From positions 200,274 to 264,273 of the forward strand of contig NW_003546328.1 of assembly GCF_000090795.2 (NCBI RefSeq): a stretch of 64,000 nt of DNA. The letters run 5' to 3'. Below the pieces are notes generated by a model that was given only the letters and a program-made list of their open reading frames with translations, did not search any database and was not told the origin of the DNA. Source of the stretch: Amphimedon queenslandica. Lineage: Eukaryota; Porifera; Demospongiae; Haplosclerida; Niphatidae. Positions within the stretch are counted from its first letter, which is position 1, and each line of letters starts with the position of its first letter. Shown one piece after another: positions 32,866 through 44,500 of the stretch. Position numbers and translations under genes: made by a program.

Positions 32866-33474
32866 ATGGGGAAGATCATGAAACCCGGTAAAGTTGTCAT
32901 AGTCCTTGGGGGAAGATATGCAGGCAGAAAGGGAATCATCATCAAGAACTATGATGACGGGAGCAATGAGCGTCACTATGGACATGCGCTTGTCGTTGGC
33001 ATTGACAAGTATCCACTAAAAGTGACCAAGAACATGGGAAAGAAGCGAGTTAAGAAGCGTACCAGAATCAAGAGCTTTGTGAAAGTGCTCAACTACAACC
33101 ACATCATGCCAACCAGGTACATTAGTAGTATTTATAATACACATAATGTGTACATATTGTCATGCTTTTAAGAAGTGGGTGTATGTTGAAGGTTGTGTGA
33201 ATTGGGACATAATTATAGTGTGCATCCAGATTCTTGCTGTATTATATTGGAATTATTCTCCATTAGATATACAGTGGACATCCCTTTTGACAAGCAAGTT
33301 GTGAACAAAGAAGGTCTGAGGGATCTTAAGGGAAGGAGAAGGGCTCGTTTTATGATTAAGAAGAAATTAGAGGAAAGGTAATATTTGGATTGGTTTTGTG
33401 ACAGCTACTGATGTTTCCTTTTTAGACACAAAACTGGCAAAAATCGATGGTTCTTCCAGAAATTACGTTTTTGA
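32866..33474 (+). CDS. RPL27: 60S ribosomal protein eL27
   Basis: Three exons (32866-33116, 33267-33377, 33426-33474) give 136 residues, the same as human RPL27. The sequence begins [20 protein letters not shown] (a KOW motif), carries [10 protein letters not shown] and ends [14 protein letters not shown], all hallmarks of eL27 in the large ribosomal subunit. High conservation leaves no real alternative. Confidence 0.98.
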
Positions 33475-34295
33475 ATGGGACTATTGTTATGATAATTCTC
33501 TATTATTATAATATTTTGTTGTTTAAGTGATGCACGTCTTTTCAGCAATTTGCAACAGCAATTCTTAAGCAATGAATGCATCTATAGCACAATACTCTTG
33601 CCACAATCAAATAATTTTCAGTGTTCATTGTTCAAAGACCAAAAGGGCAATTATGCCCTCCAAAAATTTTAATCGTCAATTTTTCTGAAAATTTGATTCT
33701 GAAGTTAGGCAATGTTTTGTTAAGAGTGAACTTTTTTGATAAAGCTATCGTGGCCGTGGGTTCATTTAAGCTCCTCCCTTAGTCTTCCCTTAGTTTATTA
33801 ACAGGCTTGGTTTCCAACAGCAATTATTCTAAAGCTAAAGCAATAAATGCAAGCCTATTTGAAGACATTATGTGTAGATCTATGCATCCTGCAGGGATGT
33901 GTGGTTACCATTATCATAGATATACGACTGTTAAGGCCTCCATACACTAGGCAACATGTTGCTGGCAACTTTGTGGTTACTTTGTAAGCAACATGTTGCC
34001 AGAAATAGAAGGCTGTTCTATTTCTGGCAACATGTTGCTTACAAGATCAAAGTAACCACAAATGTTGCCAGCAAGTTGGCAGCAACATGTTGCCTAGTGT
34101 ATGCCTGGCTTAAGTGGCTTTATAATCCTTTGTTCAATGTTCATTCCAACAGCTGTGGGGCGTGGCTAAAGTTTTTGTTATTGGTAACGCCCACCATCAG
34201 CCAAATTGAATCTGCTGTGTTGTATAACGACACTATCTCATCTTTTCAAGCCATTTTTAAATCCAGGAAGGGATAGTGAGCGGCGCAGTCTAATC
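33475..34295. other. Intergenic gap with one MITE-like element
   Basis: About 820 bp between RPL27 and the ankyrin gene. Apart from the TTAA-flanked inverted repeat at 33931-34113 I see no gene; the sequence before it includes AT-rich and low-complexity stretches. Confidence 0.55.
33931..34113. mobile_element. MITE-like inverted repeat flanked by TTAA
   Basis: The left end CATACACTAGGCAACATGTT and the right end are near-perfect reverse complements, and the whole 183-bp element can fold into a long hairpin with GCAACATGTTGC at several points. TTAA stands at both outer ends (33931-33934 and 34110-34113), as expected for a piggyBac-type target duplication (inference). Confidence 0.7.
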
Positions 34296-37200
34296 ATGGG
34301 CTCTGACGGGATCGTTCCCTCTAACATGGATGAGCTCTTGGAGGGTGGCGGGGCGCTGGGTAGGCTTTTGAGGGAAGATGGAGGAAGCATGGTGGACGCC
34401 ATCGTGAAACTGGTTCATCAAACCGGAGGAGCAGTCCTCGAGCCACGGCCAGACGGAGCCTCTCTCCTTCACCGCTTTGCTCTCTTGGGGCTCTACGACG
34501 GGGTGAAGGCTCTTTGGGAGAGAGGGGCCAAGCCGTCCATTCTTTTATCGGATGATTCTACTCTCCTCCATTCTGCTGTGCGAGCCGGGGACCCATCTCA
34601 GGACCAACAAAGAGCCAACATACTCGCGCTCTTCCTCAACGGGTCTAGCCGCGGGGTTTCCTTCTCTGTTGACAAGAGGAACTCCAAAGGTTGGACTGCA
34701 CTCAAACTCGCTGCCAGGAAAGGTCTAGAGCGCTCGGTGGAGACCTTGCTGGAGCATGGAGCTGATCCAAACGTGCCAGACAATGAGAGCTACCTTCCTC
34801 TCCACAACTCTGTCTCTCATCATGCCATACTCAAGCTGCTCGTCTCTTCGCGTCATCCTCAGAACATCAACGCTCAAACGGAGAAAGGAGAGACCCCACT
34901 TTATCTTTCAGTCGAGAGCGGAAACGTTGAATCAGCTGTTACACTCCTAGAGCACCAGGCTGACCCTAACATCACTAACAGAGAAGGTATTTGATCATAA
35001 ATTATAAAGGAATCACCTCATAATCTTACAGTATCTGCAAAAGTGTATCTAAAAGCATTAATTGCAGTGTTATTCCTCCAGTGTGCTTTGCTTTGTGTAC
35101 GCTTTTGTTTTGATGCAAATTGCTGCATATTCAGCAAATTTTGCCGTTAGTTTTGTCTATCGATGCAATTACGTGTCATTGTACTTTCCAAAAGGGGACA
35201 TAGAAGGGAGTGTAATGTTTACCTGTTTTAAACAATTTGCATGTCATGCAGCTATACAAGATAAAGTCGTATTGTGGCCGCAATATCATGTTGTCCTATC
35301 AAGTTTCCTAATAGCTTACTCGCATCCTACAAACTATGCATAGAATGCAAAATCACAAAGTAGTCCCTAATTTTAATCACTTCCAAGAAATACTACAGTT
35401 TTGTTAGCAGCATACAGCCTACAGGCACACATGCTCAGTGCATAGGGTACACAGCTGAGGTACATAGTGCACACTTGCAGTTCAAGTGCTAACTGGATTT
35501 GTGTTCTTGTATTGCTACGTGTTATGACTTGTTTGGGTTTGTTATGTAGTTGCCTAATTGATACAAAGGTAAGGGATGTCACGTAGATTTGGCCAGTTAT
35601 GTAAATAAGGCCCAAAATTTAATAATACTGTTGAGTGTTGTTATATCATGTCAGTTTTACATTACATCATGACAGCCATTATTAGATTATCAATGATTCG
35701 CATTCTAAGTTTGGCAATCAGTTCATATTATCAACAATTCTTTTTCTCCTGCTCTCCAGGCATCAGTCCTTTATTTCTTGCTGCTAGAGGAGGCAACGTT
35801 GACCTTGTCCGTGTCCTATTAAAGAACAATGCTCACGTTAATGTGACCGGTGCCTCTCAGAACATTGCTCCCCTGCACTGGGCAGCACACAAAGAGTTCA
35901 CTGAGATTGCTCTCCTACTCATTGAGTATGGAGCTGATGTACAATTGAAGGATAAAGAAGGACGGACTCCCATTGGGCTTGCAGCCCCTGAACTAGCTTC
36001 AAGAATGTTAGGTAAGAGAGAGAAGGGATGTGATGACACAAGGAGTATGACGTACATGTACATGTAAAGCTTTAGTGTAAGGATATATGATCATAGAAAT
36101 GAAAGTACACTCATGATTGACCTCTGTGTCACCTCCCTGTCACTGAAAGTACATTCATGATTGACCTTATCAATGTAAATAATTATTCATGATTGACCTT
36201 CTAAAGTAAATAATTATTCATGATTGACCTTCTAAAGTAAATTTATATTGACCTTAGTACTGTTTTGAATCTTGATTGACCTTACATGAAAGTACACTCA
36301 TGATATTGTCCTCTCCCTCTCTCTCATCATAGAACTGGCGAGAAGACGTAATCCACACCTATCAGTTAGCCCGTTGAGCAGTCAGCCAGTCATCAGTGCT
36401 CAGGATAAAGCCTTCAATGCTTGTGGTAGTGGCAATGTCCAGGCACTGCAGGCTCTATTACAAGCTGGACTTAATGTCAACCTCACTAAAGATGGGACCT
36501 CAACTACGCTCCTTCATCTAGGGGCCTACTGTGGACAAGTAAACTTTGTTATTTTAATTTAATTTGCATGTTGAAATGTCCTCTCATTACCCCTTCCTTT
36601 TTTGTACAGGCTGGTATTGTTGCTATGCTGCTCAACAACGGAGCAAACTGGCAGTTGGTCGACAAAGATGGAGACACTGTCCTTCATTATGCCTGCATGA
36701 ACAAATCCCCCGAAGGACAGGGAAACCATGTCTCGACTCTCTCTTACCTTCTCTCCACTCCTTGTGGTACTTTGATCAATGCTCAGAACAGCAGAGGCGA
36801 TACACCACTCCTGGTCACCATCAGGTAACTAAAGTGCCTGTCTACAAGTTGTTAATATGAGTTTGGCATAGCAGCAAAGTGTTGTCCTTTGTTTATTTTA
36901 TGAAGTTGGTGAATTTAATTTTTTCCATTGGCAATGTCGATTTATTATGGATGTATATTATTTCCTTGTTCTCTAATTTGATTTTTTACCTAATTATTTA
37001 CTACAAACTATTATACACGTAGCTGCATCACTCACTCATACAGTCCAACAAAACTTATTCGTGCTTTGAGATTCTTACACCCACTAATCTCACTGTGCAT
37101 TGTAATAATGCTCATGCTATCTATCAGTAAATGTGTAATTAGTAAATGGGCCTCTTTGCTTAAGTGAAAGTAATTTCTTCTACTGTTGGGCAGCATTGCC

Positions 37201-39039
37201 AAACATTCCTTATCACTTTTAATACACACTAGCATAATATGACACAATAGGGTCTATTCCTTTGTAGGCAAAACATCAAATGTACTCTAATGGATGAATT
37301 GTTGCTAATTACTTTTTGCTAATTGTTGCTATTCTCTTTTGTTAGGTGTTGCTATTTTGATCGGGCAAGGATTCTATTGAAACACAATGCTGATACAACC
37401 ATTAGGAATGCCAAGAATGAGCTACCGCTGCATAGAGCATGTTGTGGGGACTGTAATATTGGGGTATGCCTCTCACTCTCTCTCTCTCTGTCTCTCTCTT
37501 TCTCTCTCTCTCTCCCTCTCCCCCCTCTCTTTCTCTCTGTCCTTATATTAAGTTTATGTTACTCTTTTTGCTGTAGATTGTGCTTCAATTGGCTGAAGTC
37601 TTTACTGACCTTGACCTCAGGGACAAAGATGGTTGGACTCCATTAATGTTTGCAGCTCGCTCAAAGTCCCCAGCCATTGTTCACTATTTGCTGCAAAGAG
37701 GGGTTGACCCTAATCATCAGCAAGTAATTGCAAATTTCACGGATTCCTTCCTGATTTGCGCGAAATAAAATCTGCGAAAATCAATTGAATATGGTACCCA
37801 CATAGCACATGGTAGAAGTTGCTATTAGAATTTTAGTAGATTTGCAAAATATAATTTCCTCAAAAAAACCATTAATTTATTTATTTTATTTTATACACTG
37901 TATTTTCTTTTTAGTCTGTGGGTCTCACTGCACTACATTTAGCTGTACAGGAGAACCAGTTGGATATATGCCAGCTATTATTGAAATACAAAGCTAATCC
38001 TAATATACCAGGAGGACCGCAATTATTGACACCACTTCATATTGCTGCACACAAGTAAAAAGATGTGACTAAGTGGGATTTATTATTTATTTATTTTGTC
38101 TTTATTATTATTAAAGGTCATTTAAGGATATTTGCCTGCTCTTGTCTGATAATGGAGCAGATATTTCTATACAGGATAAAGATGGAGACACTCCTCTGGC
38201 CCTGACCAATGACCCGTCAATAAAGGAATCCATTACAAGTATGAATAATGATAATAGTTTTCATCTATCTATACTTATCTTATTCATTCTCTATTATTAC
38301 CATTATCCTTTTGCCACTATTTATTGCATGATAATAAATAATCATACTACTACTAATAATAATAATCATAATAATTGTGATAAACGTTGAGTTGTATCAA
38401 TTTATCCAGTAATAATATAATTTTTTTCAATTTTTAATCATTTAAAATTTTAACTCTATCCATTTACTGATAGGTGCCCATGTCACTTATGAGGACAGGA
38501 TGAGAGAGAGAAGCAACAGTCATCCGACCACGCCCCCTCCCTGCATGCTCTACAGCTTATTCAGACGAGACAGCAAAAAAGAAAAATATGAAGAGACCAA
38601 CTGTCGCTGCCAGGACATGGTAACAGAGAAAGAAGAGTGTCTCAAGGAACTCGTCATAAAAATAAAAACCCTTCAGGGTGAAAACGAGTATGTTCACTCT
38701 CGACTCAAGTCCTGCGAAGATGAACTTAAGCAAAGGGAACTCTCGGATAAAATGTGTGGGCTTGATTTATGGGATGAGGAGGAGGAGGAGGGAGGAGGAG
38801 GAGAAGAAGCAGGAAATAAAGTGTCCTCTAAACCCTGGTGGCTTGTCGGAGAGCACGAGATAAAGATATCCGACGAAGCTATTAATAATAATTGGGAGAG
38901 TTTTCAAAAGTTCTTCGACGTTTATTTGGGTACCTTTAGATCGATTGATGTCGTTGTGAAGAAGATAAATCGTCCACCTGACGTCTGGGAGTGCTGCACT
39001 AGGAAGACTTTCCAAAAAGAAGTAGAGCAATTGAGGTAA

Positions 39040-39112
<73 letters not shown>

Positions 39113-40648
39113 GAAAATGAGGGAGGAGAGAGATCGAGGTGTTGCTATTTAATTTTAAGTATCTTATAATATGTATATTTAATTATTCTCTTTTCTTTAT
39201 CCAGTCGACTGCAGTGTCCCTATGTAGTTCAATTCATGGGAGCTATCATGGTCCCTAGTTCAGGACTTTACTGTCTAGTGATGGAATATATGCCCAACAA
39301 TGACCTCCATACTCTCATGCACGTTAAGAAGACACAGCTCAGTAAACTGGAAAAGACACAAATAGTAAGCAGTAGACGAGACAAGGTTTCCCAGTACACT
39401 GCTCGAGCTTTTTTTCAGTAAATTTTTCAAGTTGCTCAAAAAATGGACTAAAAATTGTAGTACAGTACATTGTATTTGGTCAAATTTTGCCAAAATGACT
39501 AGGAGAAAATTCTTCATTTTAATATTTTAAAAATACATATACATGTTTTTTGTTATGTAGCAAGCTTGAGCTCATTCTGATCAAAATTGGATTTTTTTAG
39601 AAAATTTTAAAGTTACTTTAAAATTGGGCCCAAGTCCCTGTACTGTAGTATAGGGTATTTTGCTAAAATCACCAGGAGAGAGTTTTTTGTTTTACATTTT
39701 CCAATGTATTTGTACTTATGTTGTGTAAAAATAGTAATTCTGCAAAATTTGATTTTTAACGAATTTTTAAAGTTGTTCTCAGCTTAGCTCTTTTGCTCAC
39801 ACTGCATGTTTTTGTGGGAAACCCCGAGATGAGAGAGAGAAGGAAAGAATCCCGTGATTATTATCCTTCCTCATTCTAGATCAGAGATATAGCGGCTGGT
39901 ATGGCTTATCTCCACTCATTCCCCATCATACACAGAAACCTCATTCCCAGTAATGTACTGATCGGCGAGAAGATGAACGCAAAGGTCTCGGACTTTGGAC
40001 TGTACAACACTAAAGTCCAAACTAACTTCTACGCTGACTTGCGCAAGCTTTGCCTGAAAGATGGTAACAAGAGACCTTACTACAGAGCACCTGAAATCAT
40101 TGAGAAGAATGATTTCTCCACTGCTAGTGATGTCTACTCATTTGGTTAGTGTGAGACTGTATGAATACTATACGAAGTGTCTTAATAACTTGTGCTATTT
40201 TTTATTATAATATAAACCTTACTGTGCTTTGCTTTCAACATGCCAAATCTGCATTAGTCATTACAGTAAGAAAAATTCATTTTAAAGAAACTGTAAAAGC
40301 AAAGCTTTTCTTGTTAACACCTTTATACATGTAAATTGGTCATTTTTCATTCTTTCTTTAGGCATCATGCTTCATGAGTTGGCCACTCAGAAAAGGCCAT
40401 TTTCCGATGTAGACCCTTGCTCCAATGCCATGGTGTGGGTCATGAAACTGCTGATGGGAGCAAGGCCAGTCATACCATCATATCTTGAGCCATCCTGCAA
40501 ACAAATGATGGCAAGACTGTGGCACGCTGATCCCTCAATGAGGCCGACTTTTAAAGAATTTCTTGTCAAATGTGAAGAAAAACTTAAAGCAGAGAAAGAA
40601 GCAGCTCGAGCTGCTACTGCTCAAACTGCACAAGAAGGATCGGAATGA
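34296..40648 (+). CDS. Ankyrin-repeat protein with degenerate kinase domain
   Basis: Twelve exons (34296-34986, 35760-36011, 36333-36538, 36610-36824, 37346-37463, 37577-37723, 37915-38054, 38117-38238, 38474-39035, 39205-39364, 39880-40144, 40362-40648) give 1054 residues. Residues 1 to about 630 hold a dozen or so ankyrin repeats (GWTALKLAARKGLERSVETL, GISPLFLAARGGNVDLV, GLTALHLAVQENQLDICQLL). A short coiled coil and an E/G-rich stretch follow, then a kinase-like domain from about 765. It keeps VVVKK (beta-3 Lys), DFG (909) and RAPE, but the catalytic loop reads HRNLIPSN, so the HRD Asp is Asn891, and no GxGxxG loop is seen. The fold is tyrosine-kinase-like (as in TNNI3K or ILK); a scaffold pseudokinase is the likely role. 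Confidence 0.8.
34987..35759 (+). other. Long intron 1 of the ankyrin-pseudokinase gene
   Basis: 773 bp with no repeat family or exon that I can recognise; several short random open frames only. Confidence 0.5.
36104..36305. repeat. Short tandem repeat around TCATGATTGACCTT
   Basis: TCATGATTGACCT recurs about five times, with related copies on either side, at irregular spacing of roughly 35-50 bp in the intron 36012-36332. Spacers such as CTAAAGTAAATAATTAT are also repeated. Confidence 0.8.
39036..39110. repeat. (GA)n microsatellite
   Basis: A long AGAGAG run directly after the exon ending at 39035 in the ankyrin-pseudokinase gene. A (CT)n run stands at about 37471-37515 in another intron of the same gene. 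Confidence 0.9.
39420..39790 (-). repeat. Dispersed intronic repeat, reverse orientation
   Basis: Diverged tandem copies of the repeat superfamily that shares AGCTCAAACTTTCTACATA and CAAAATTTGGC, here mostly as reverse complement (TTATGTAGCAAGCTTGAGCT). In the intron 39365-39879. Confidence 0.75.
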
Positions 40649-40876
40649 TTTTAATGTATTAATAATGTAATATATTATAATTTTGTTCTATAACAAAGAA
40701 GTGTATTATCATTTTTTTGATAAATAATTGTTTTTGTATAAAGTTGTGTTTTCTATTAATAAATGTATATACTCTGTGCAATCAACAAACTTAATGTATT
40801 TGTTAATAATAATAATTACTAATCACTAATAAGAGGTCAAAGAATTAAAATAATGACTTTTTAAATATCCTGTGGT

Positions 40877-41531
40877 TTAGAACAAGAGGTCAGGGATCAT
40901 CTGAGGGTTGAGGTAGGATATGTCGTCCCACGGATGACGATAGAGACCTTGCTTCAATCTCTTCTGGTCTAGATAGTGACCTAAAATCACACGGAAAGAT
41001 AAAGCCTGCAGAGGATCTATTCTAGTCATATTTTCTTAAGATGGTCATAACTCAAACAATTTCATTTGACAACTTACCCATAATTAAGGCATCATTATAG
41101 CATTAAAAAATGAAATAAAAATAACGAATGATTTCAGAGCCATTTTTCAGAAGAAGCATGGGCTATAGTTTTCTGTCAAAAATGTGCTATAGTACACGTA
41201 TATACAGGAAGCTGGCTTATTTCTAAAATGGTCATAACTCAAGAAATTTCAGTCAGAATTGGCTCAAACCTTTTACATAGCATAAGTATATAAATTATGT
41301 ATCAGAAATGTAAACATGAGCTATATTGCAGGACATTTTTCAGAAAAAAGCTTACTCTTAGATGACAGAAAATATTACAAAACAATTGTGGGGTTTTTAG
41401 CTGACAAAAAACACTCACCAATAAATCCCATAGTTCTCCCAAGAACAAACAAACCATTCAATGTACCAATCTCCAAATACTCGTGTGCCTCCTCTCTGCA
41501 ATAGACAGCATCATTATTACTATTATTATTA

Positions 41532-41578
<47 letters not shown>

Positions 41579-44500
41579 TAATAATTATTACAGCTTACGG
41601 TGTGAATGCTCCACTGTAACGAATGAGATCAACAAATGAAGTAGCAATGACACCATCAACATTCAATATAAGATTAGGCTTCTACAGTACACACGAATAA
41701 TAATAATAATATAAATGAAAATGTTCCTGTTTTTTTTTGACTGACTTTTGATGTGGTGATTTTCTCTACTTCAAGTGCATAGTCCAGTACATGAGTAACT
41801 GGGAAATTACTCTTAACAAACTCTTTAATGATAAGGACCCTCATGTCAGGATTGTTAAGCTAAGGAAAGGAAAGCATTACCAGTAAGAGAAGTATCCATG
41901 CAATAATACAAAAAATAATACAACTCACTGATTTGACACGGTGTCCAATTCCCATAATGAGCTTGTGCTGTTTGCGTGTTTCATTCACAAACTCCATTGG
42001 GATTATGCCAGAATCATAAGCTTCAGAGAACTGAGTGGCAGCACCATCCAATGCACCACCAAACCTATCACCCTAAAAGAAAGAAAATATATATGTACCA
42101 GCACTTAGTAATAGATTAAAACTACATGTACTAGTAATGCCCCCTTAATTTCATAATAGCAAAATCTATTCTATTCTTAATAGTAGCTCACAATGGTAAG
42201 TAAACCAGAAGTCAGTGATGACACGAGATCCTTGCCTGCTCTAGTGGTTACAATGGTATTGTGGGCACCTGAGACTGCTGGACCGTGATCTGCTGTCACC
42301 ATCAGACACATCTCTAGAAACTTGCAAGCATATTCGGGCAACCTACCGTAGATAATGAAGGAGCATAAGGAGTAATGAAGGAATACCTTCTTTGGAACCA
42401 GAGTAGACTAAGGACACCTCCTATTCCAATCTCCTCCTTGAAGACATCAGATATAGGCATACCAGCATAGAGCAGCTCCTCTCCTCTCTCGTCACAGATA
42501 CTGGAAAGGAAAGATGACGGCTTTCTAATAAGACCGAGCTCCTGGGGAGAAGAGAAATAAAATAAAACAAAAATTAAAAGATTATTATATATACTTGAGC
42601 CCATGAGTAGTCCATTGGTAGAGTTGGTGGTTGTTTCTCAGGAGCAGGTACAATCAGTCCAGCTGCTACCAGTTGCTCATACACCTCTCTGTAATGAAAT
42701 GCATTAAGTGACCTACTTATACTCTGATATTCCCTGACCTGATAACTGTTCCAAGTGTATCAAAGCTATCAGGAACAATAGCACCAGCTTCTAAAAGTGC
42801 CTAGTGAAATATCATAGGCATCATCGACATGATACCACTCTTGATAATATGTACATTATCAACAATTTATCTAAGGAACATTATCACTAATGTCCTGTAT
42901 CTTATCATTAACATTGCTGTATTGTAGTGTTACCTTGTTTTTAGCATCAGCTGTTTCTTTATCACTAGTAGCACAAGCACCAGCATGACCAAACTGGACC
43001 TGGAGAATAGAACAAAGAGAGAGGGGGGGGGAGGGGGAAGAGAGGGATCACATCAACCCAAGAGATGATTGGGATTACTTCTGATGAGAACATTTTAGCA
43101 CAAGTACCAATGCACCAGGCAATAACTGGCTTGAACAATCTCCCTGACTTAACATTCTTGCATATCTCATACTCTTCTATTCCGCCAACCTAACAAAAAT
43201 TTATTCATTTATTTAACTTTATTTTGTCTCACTTCTCCTAACACAACTAGAATCTTGACGTCCGGGTTGTCATGATAGCGAAAGATGTGATCCATAAATG
43301 TTGTCCCAGGGTACCTGTCCCCTCCAATAGCAACTCCTTCATAGACCCCATTAGTACAGCCTGATATTATATTATTGAGCTCGTTTGACATACCACCAGA
43401 GCGAGACACATAAGCGACACTAGTAAAGAGGGTGTGGTTATTAATGGGTGTGGTCAGACACACCTACCTCCCGGGACGATACAGTTTGGATGAGATGATG
43501 TTATCGGTCATTCCTCCAGTGTTGCCGATTTTGAAGCAGCCTGGTTTGATCCCACCCACCTAATGAGTTTAAATCTTTGATTGTGTGACTGGTATATACT
43601 TACTGTAGCTGGACCAATGATTGAGACTTTCTTTTCATTGGCCATTTTGATCAGCTTCTTAGTGAGATTCTCTGGGATACCCTCAGCAATGATAGCAATA
43701 CACTTGAACTAAGAATGGAGGAGAGATTTACTTAGTACTGCAATGCAAAAGGATATGGGCTTGAATGTAAATGTGTGTACATGTACAAAGCACATTGTTA
43801 TAATACAGATATGTGCACATATACAGATAACATTATACAGATAATGGACATATCTTACTTGTTTATAGGTCATAGCTTCAACTGATGCCTCATATGCTGA
43901 ACGAAGAGAAGCAAAATTGACAAGAACATCAGCCTCGGGGTGCTTGGCAGCTGCTTCAGACATATTCTTATAAACTACAAAAAAGTATGGAAATTAACCT
44001 CATTAATCATTAACCACTTTACCTGGTAAAAGGATTTCCTTGGATCCCCAGTAAAACCTCTGCTTGTGATTGCCACTAAAAATAATTTTTATTATTATTA
44101 TTATTATTATCATCATTATCATTATATTTTATTGGCTTACCTAAAAGGATACACCATAGCAGCTACTGATGGCTTGACTCTTGAGCAAAGATGATCAAAG
44201 TCCAACATGCTCTGAACAGCCCTTGGCTGCATACCCCATACAATAGCAACAGTCTTATTAGTGAAGAGCGGAGTGGGAGGAGAGTAGGCAGCCTCTTGTG
44301 TCTCCTCCCACAAATTGACAAGGACTGATACTGGAGGAGTGGCATCTCTGTTAGCCATTTCAGCCAGGGAAGAGCCAGAGGTCACTGGAGTTATTGGAAC
44401 TTTGAACGACTATAAGGAGAGAAATTAAAAAATTAAAAAGATAGATTTATATTACATTGTATGTACATGTATGATATATGAAAGGACCAAACTATATAGT

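Noticed and set aside
35062-35343. 93-residue frame in intron 1 of the ankyrin gene
   Set aside because: No recognisable motif and lies between two well-supported exons joined in phase.
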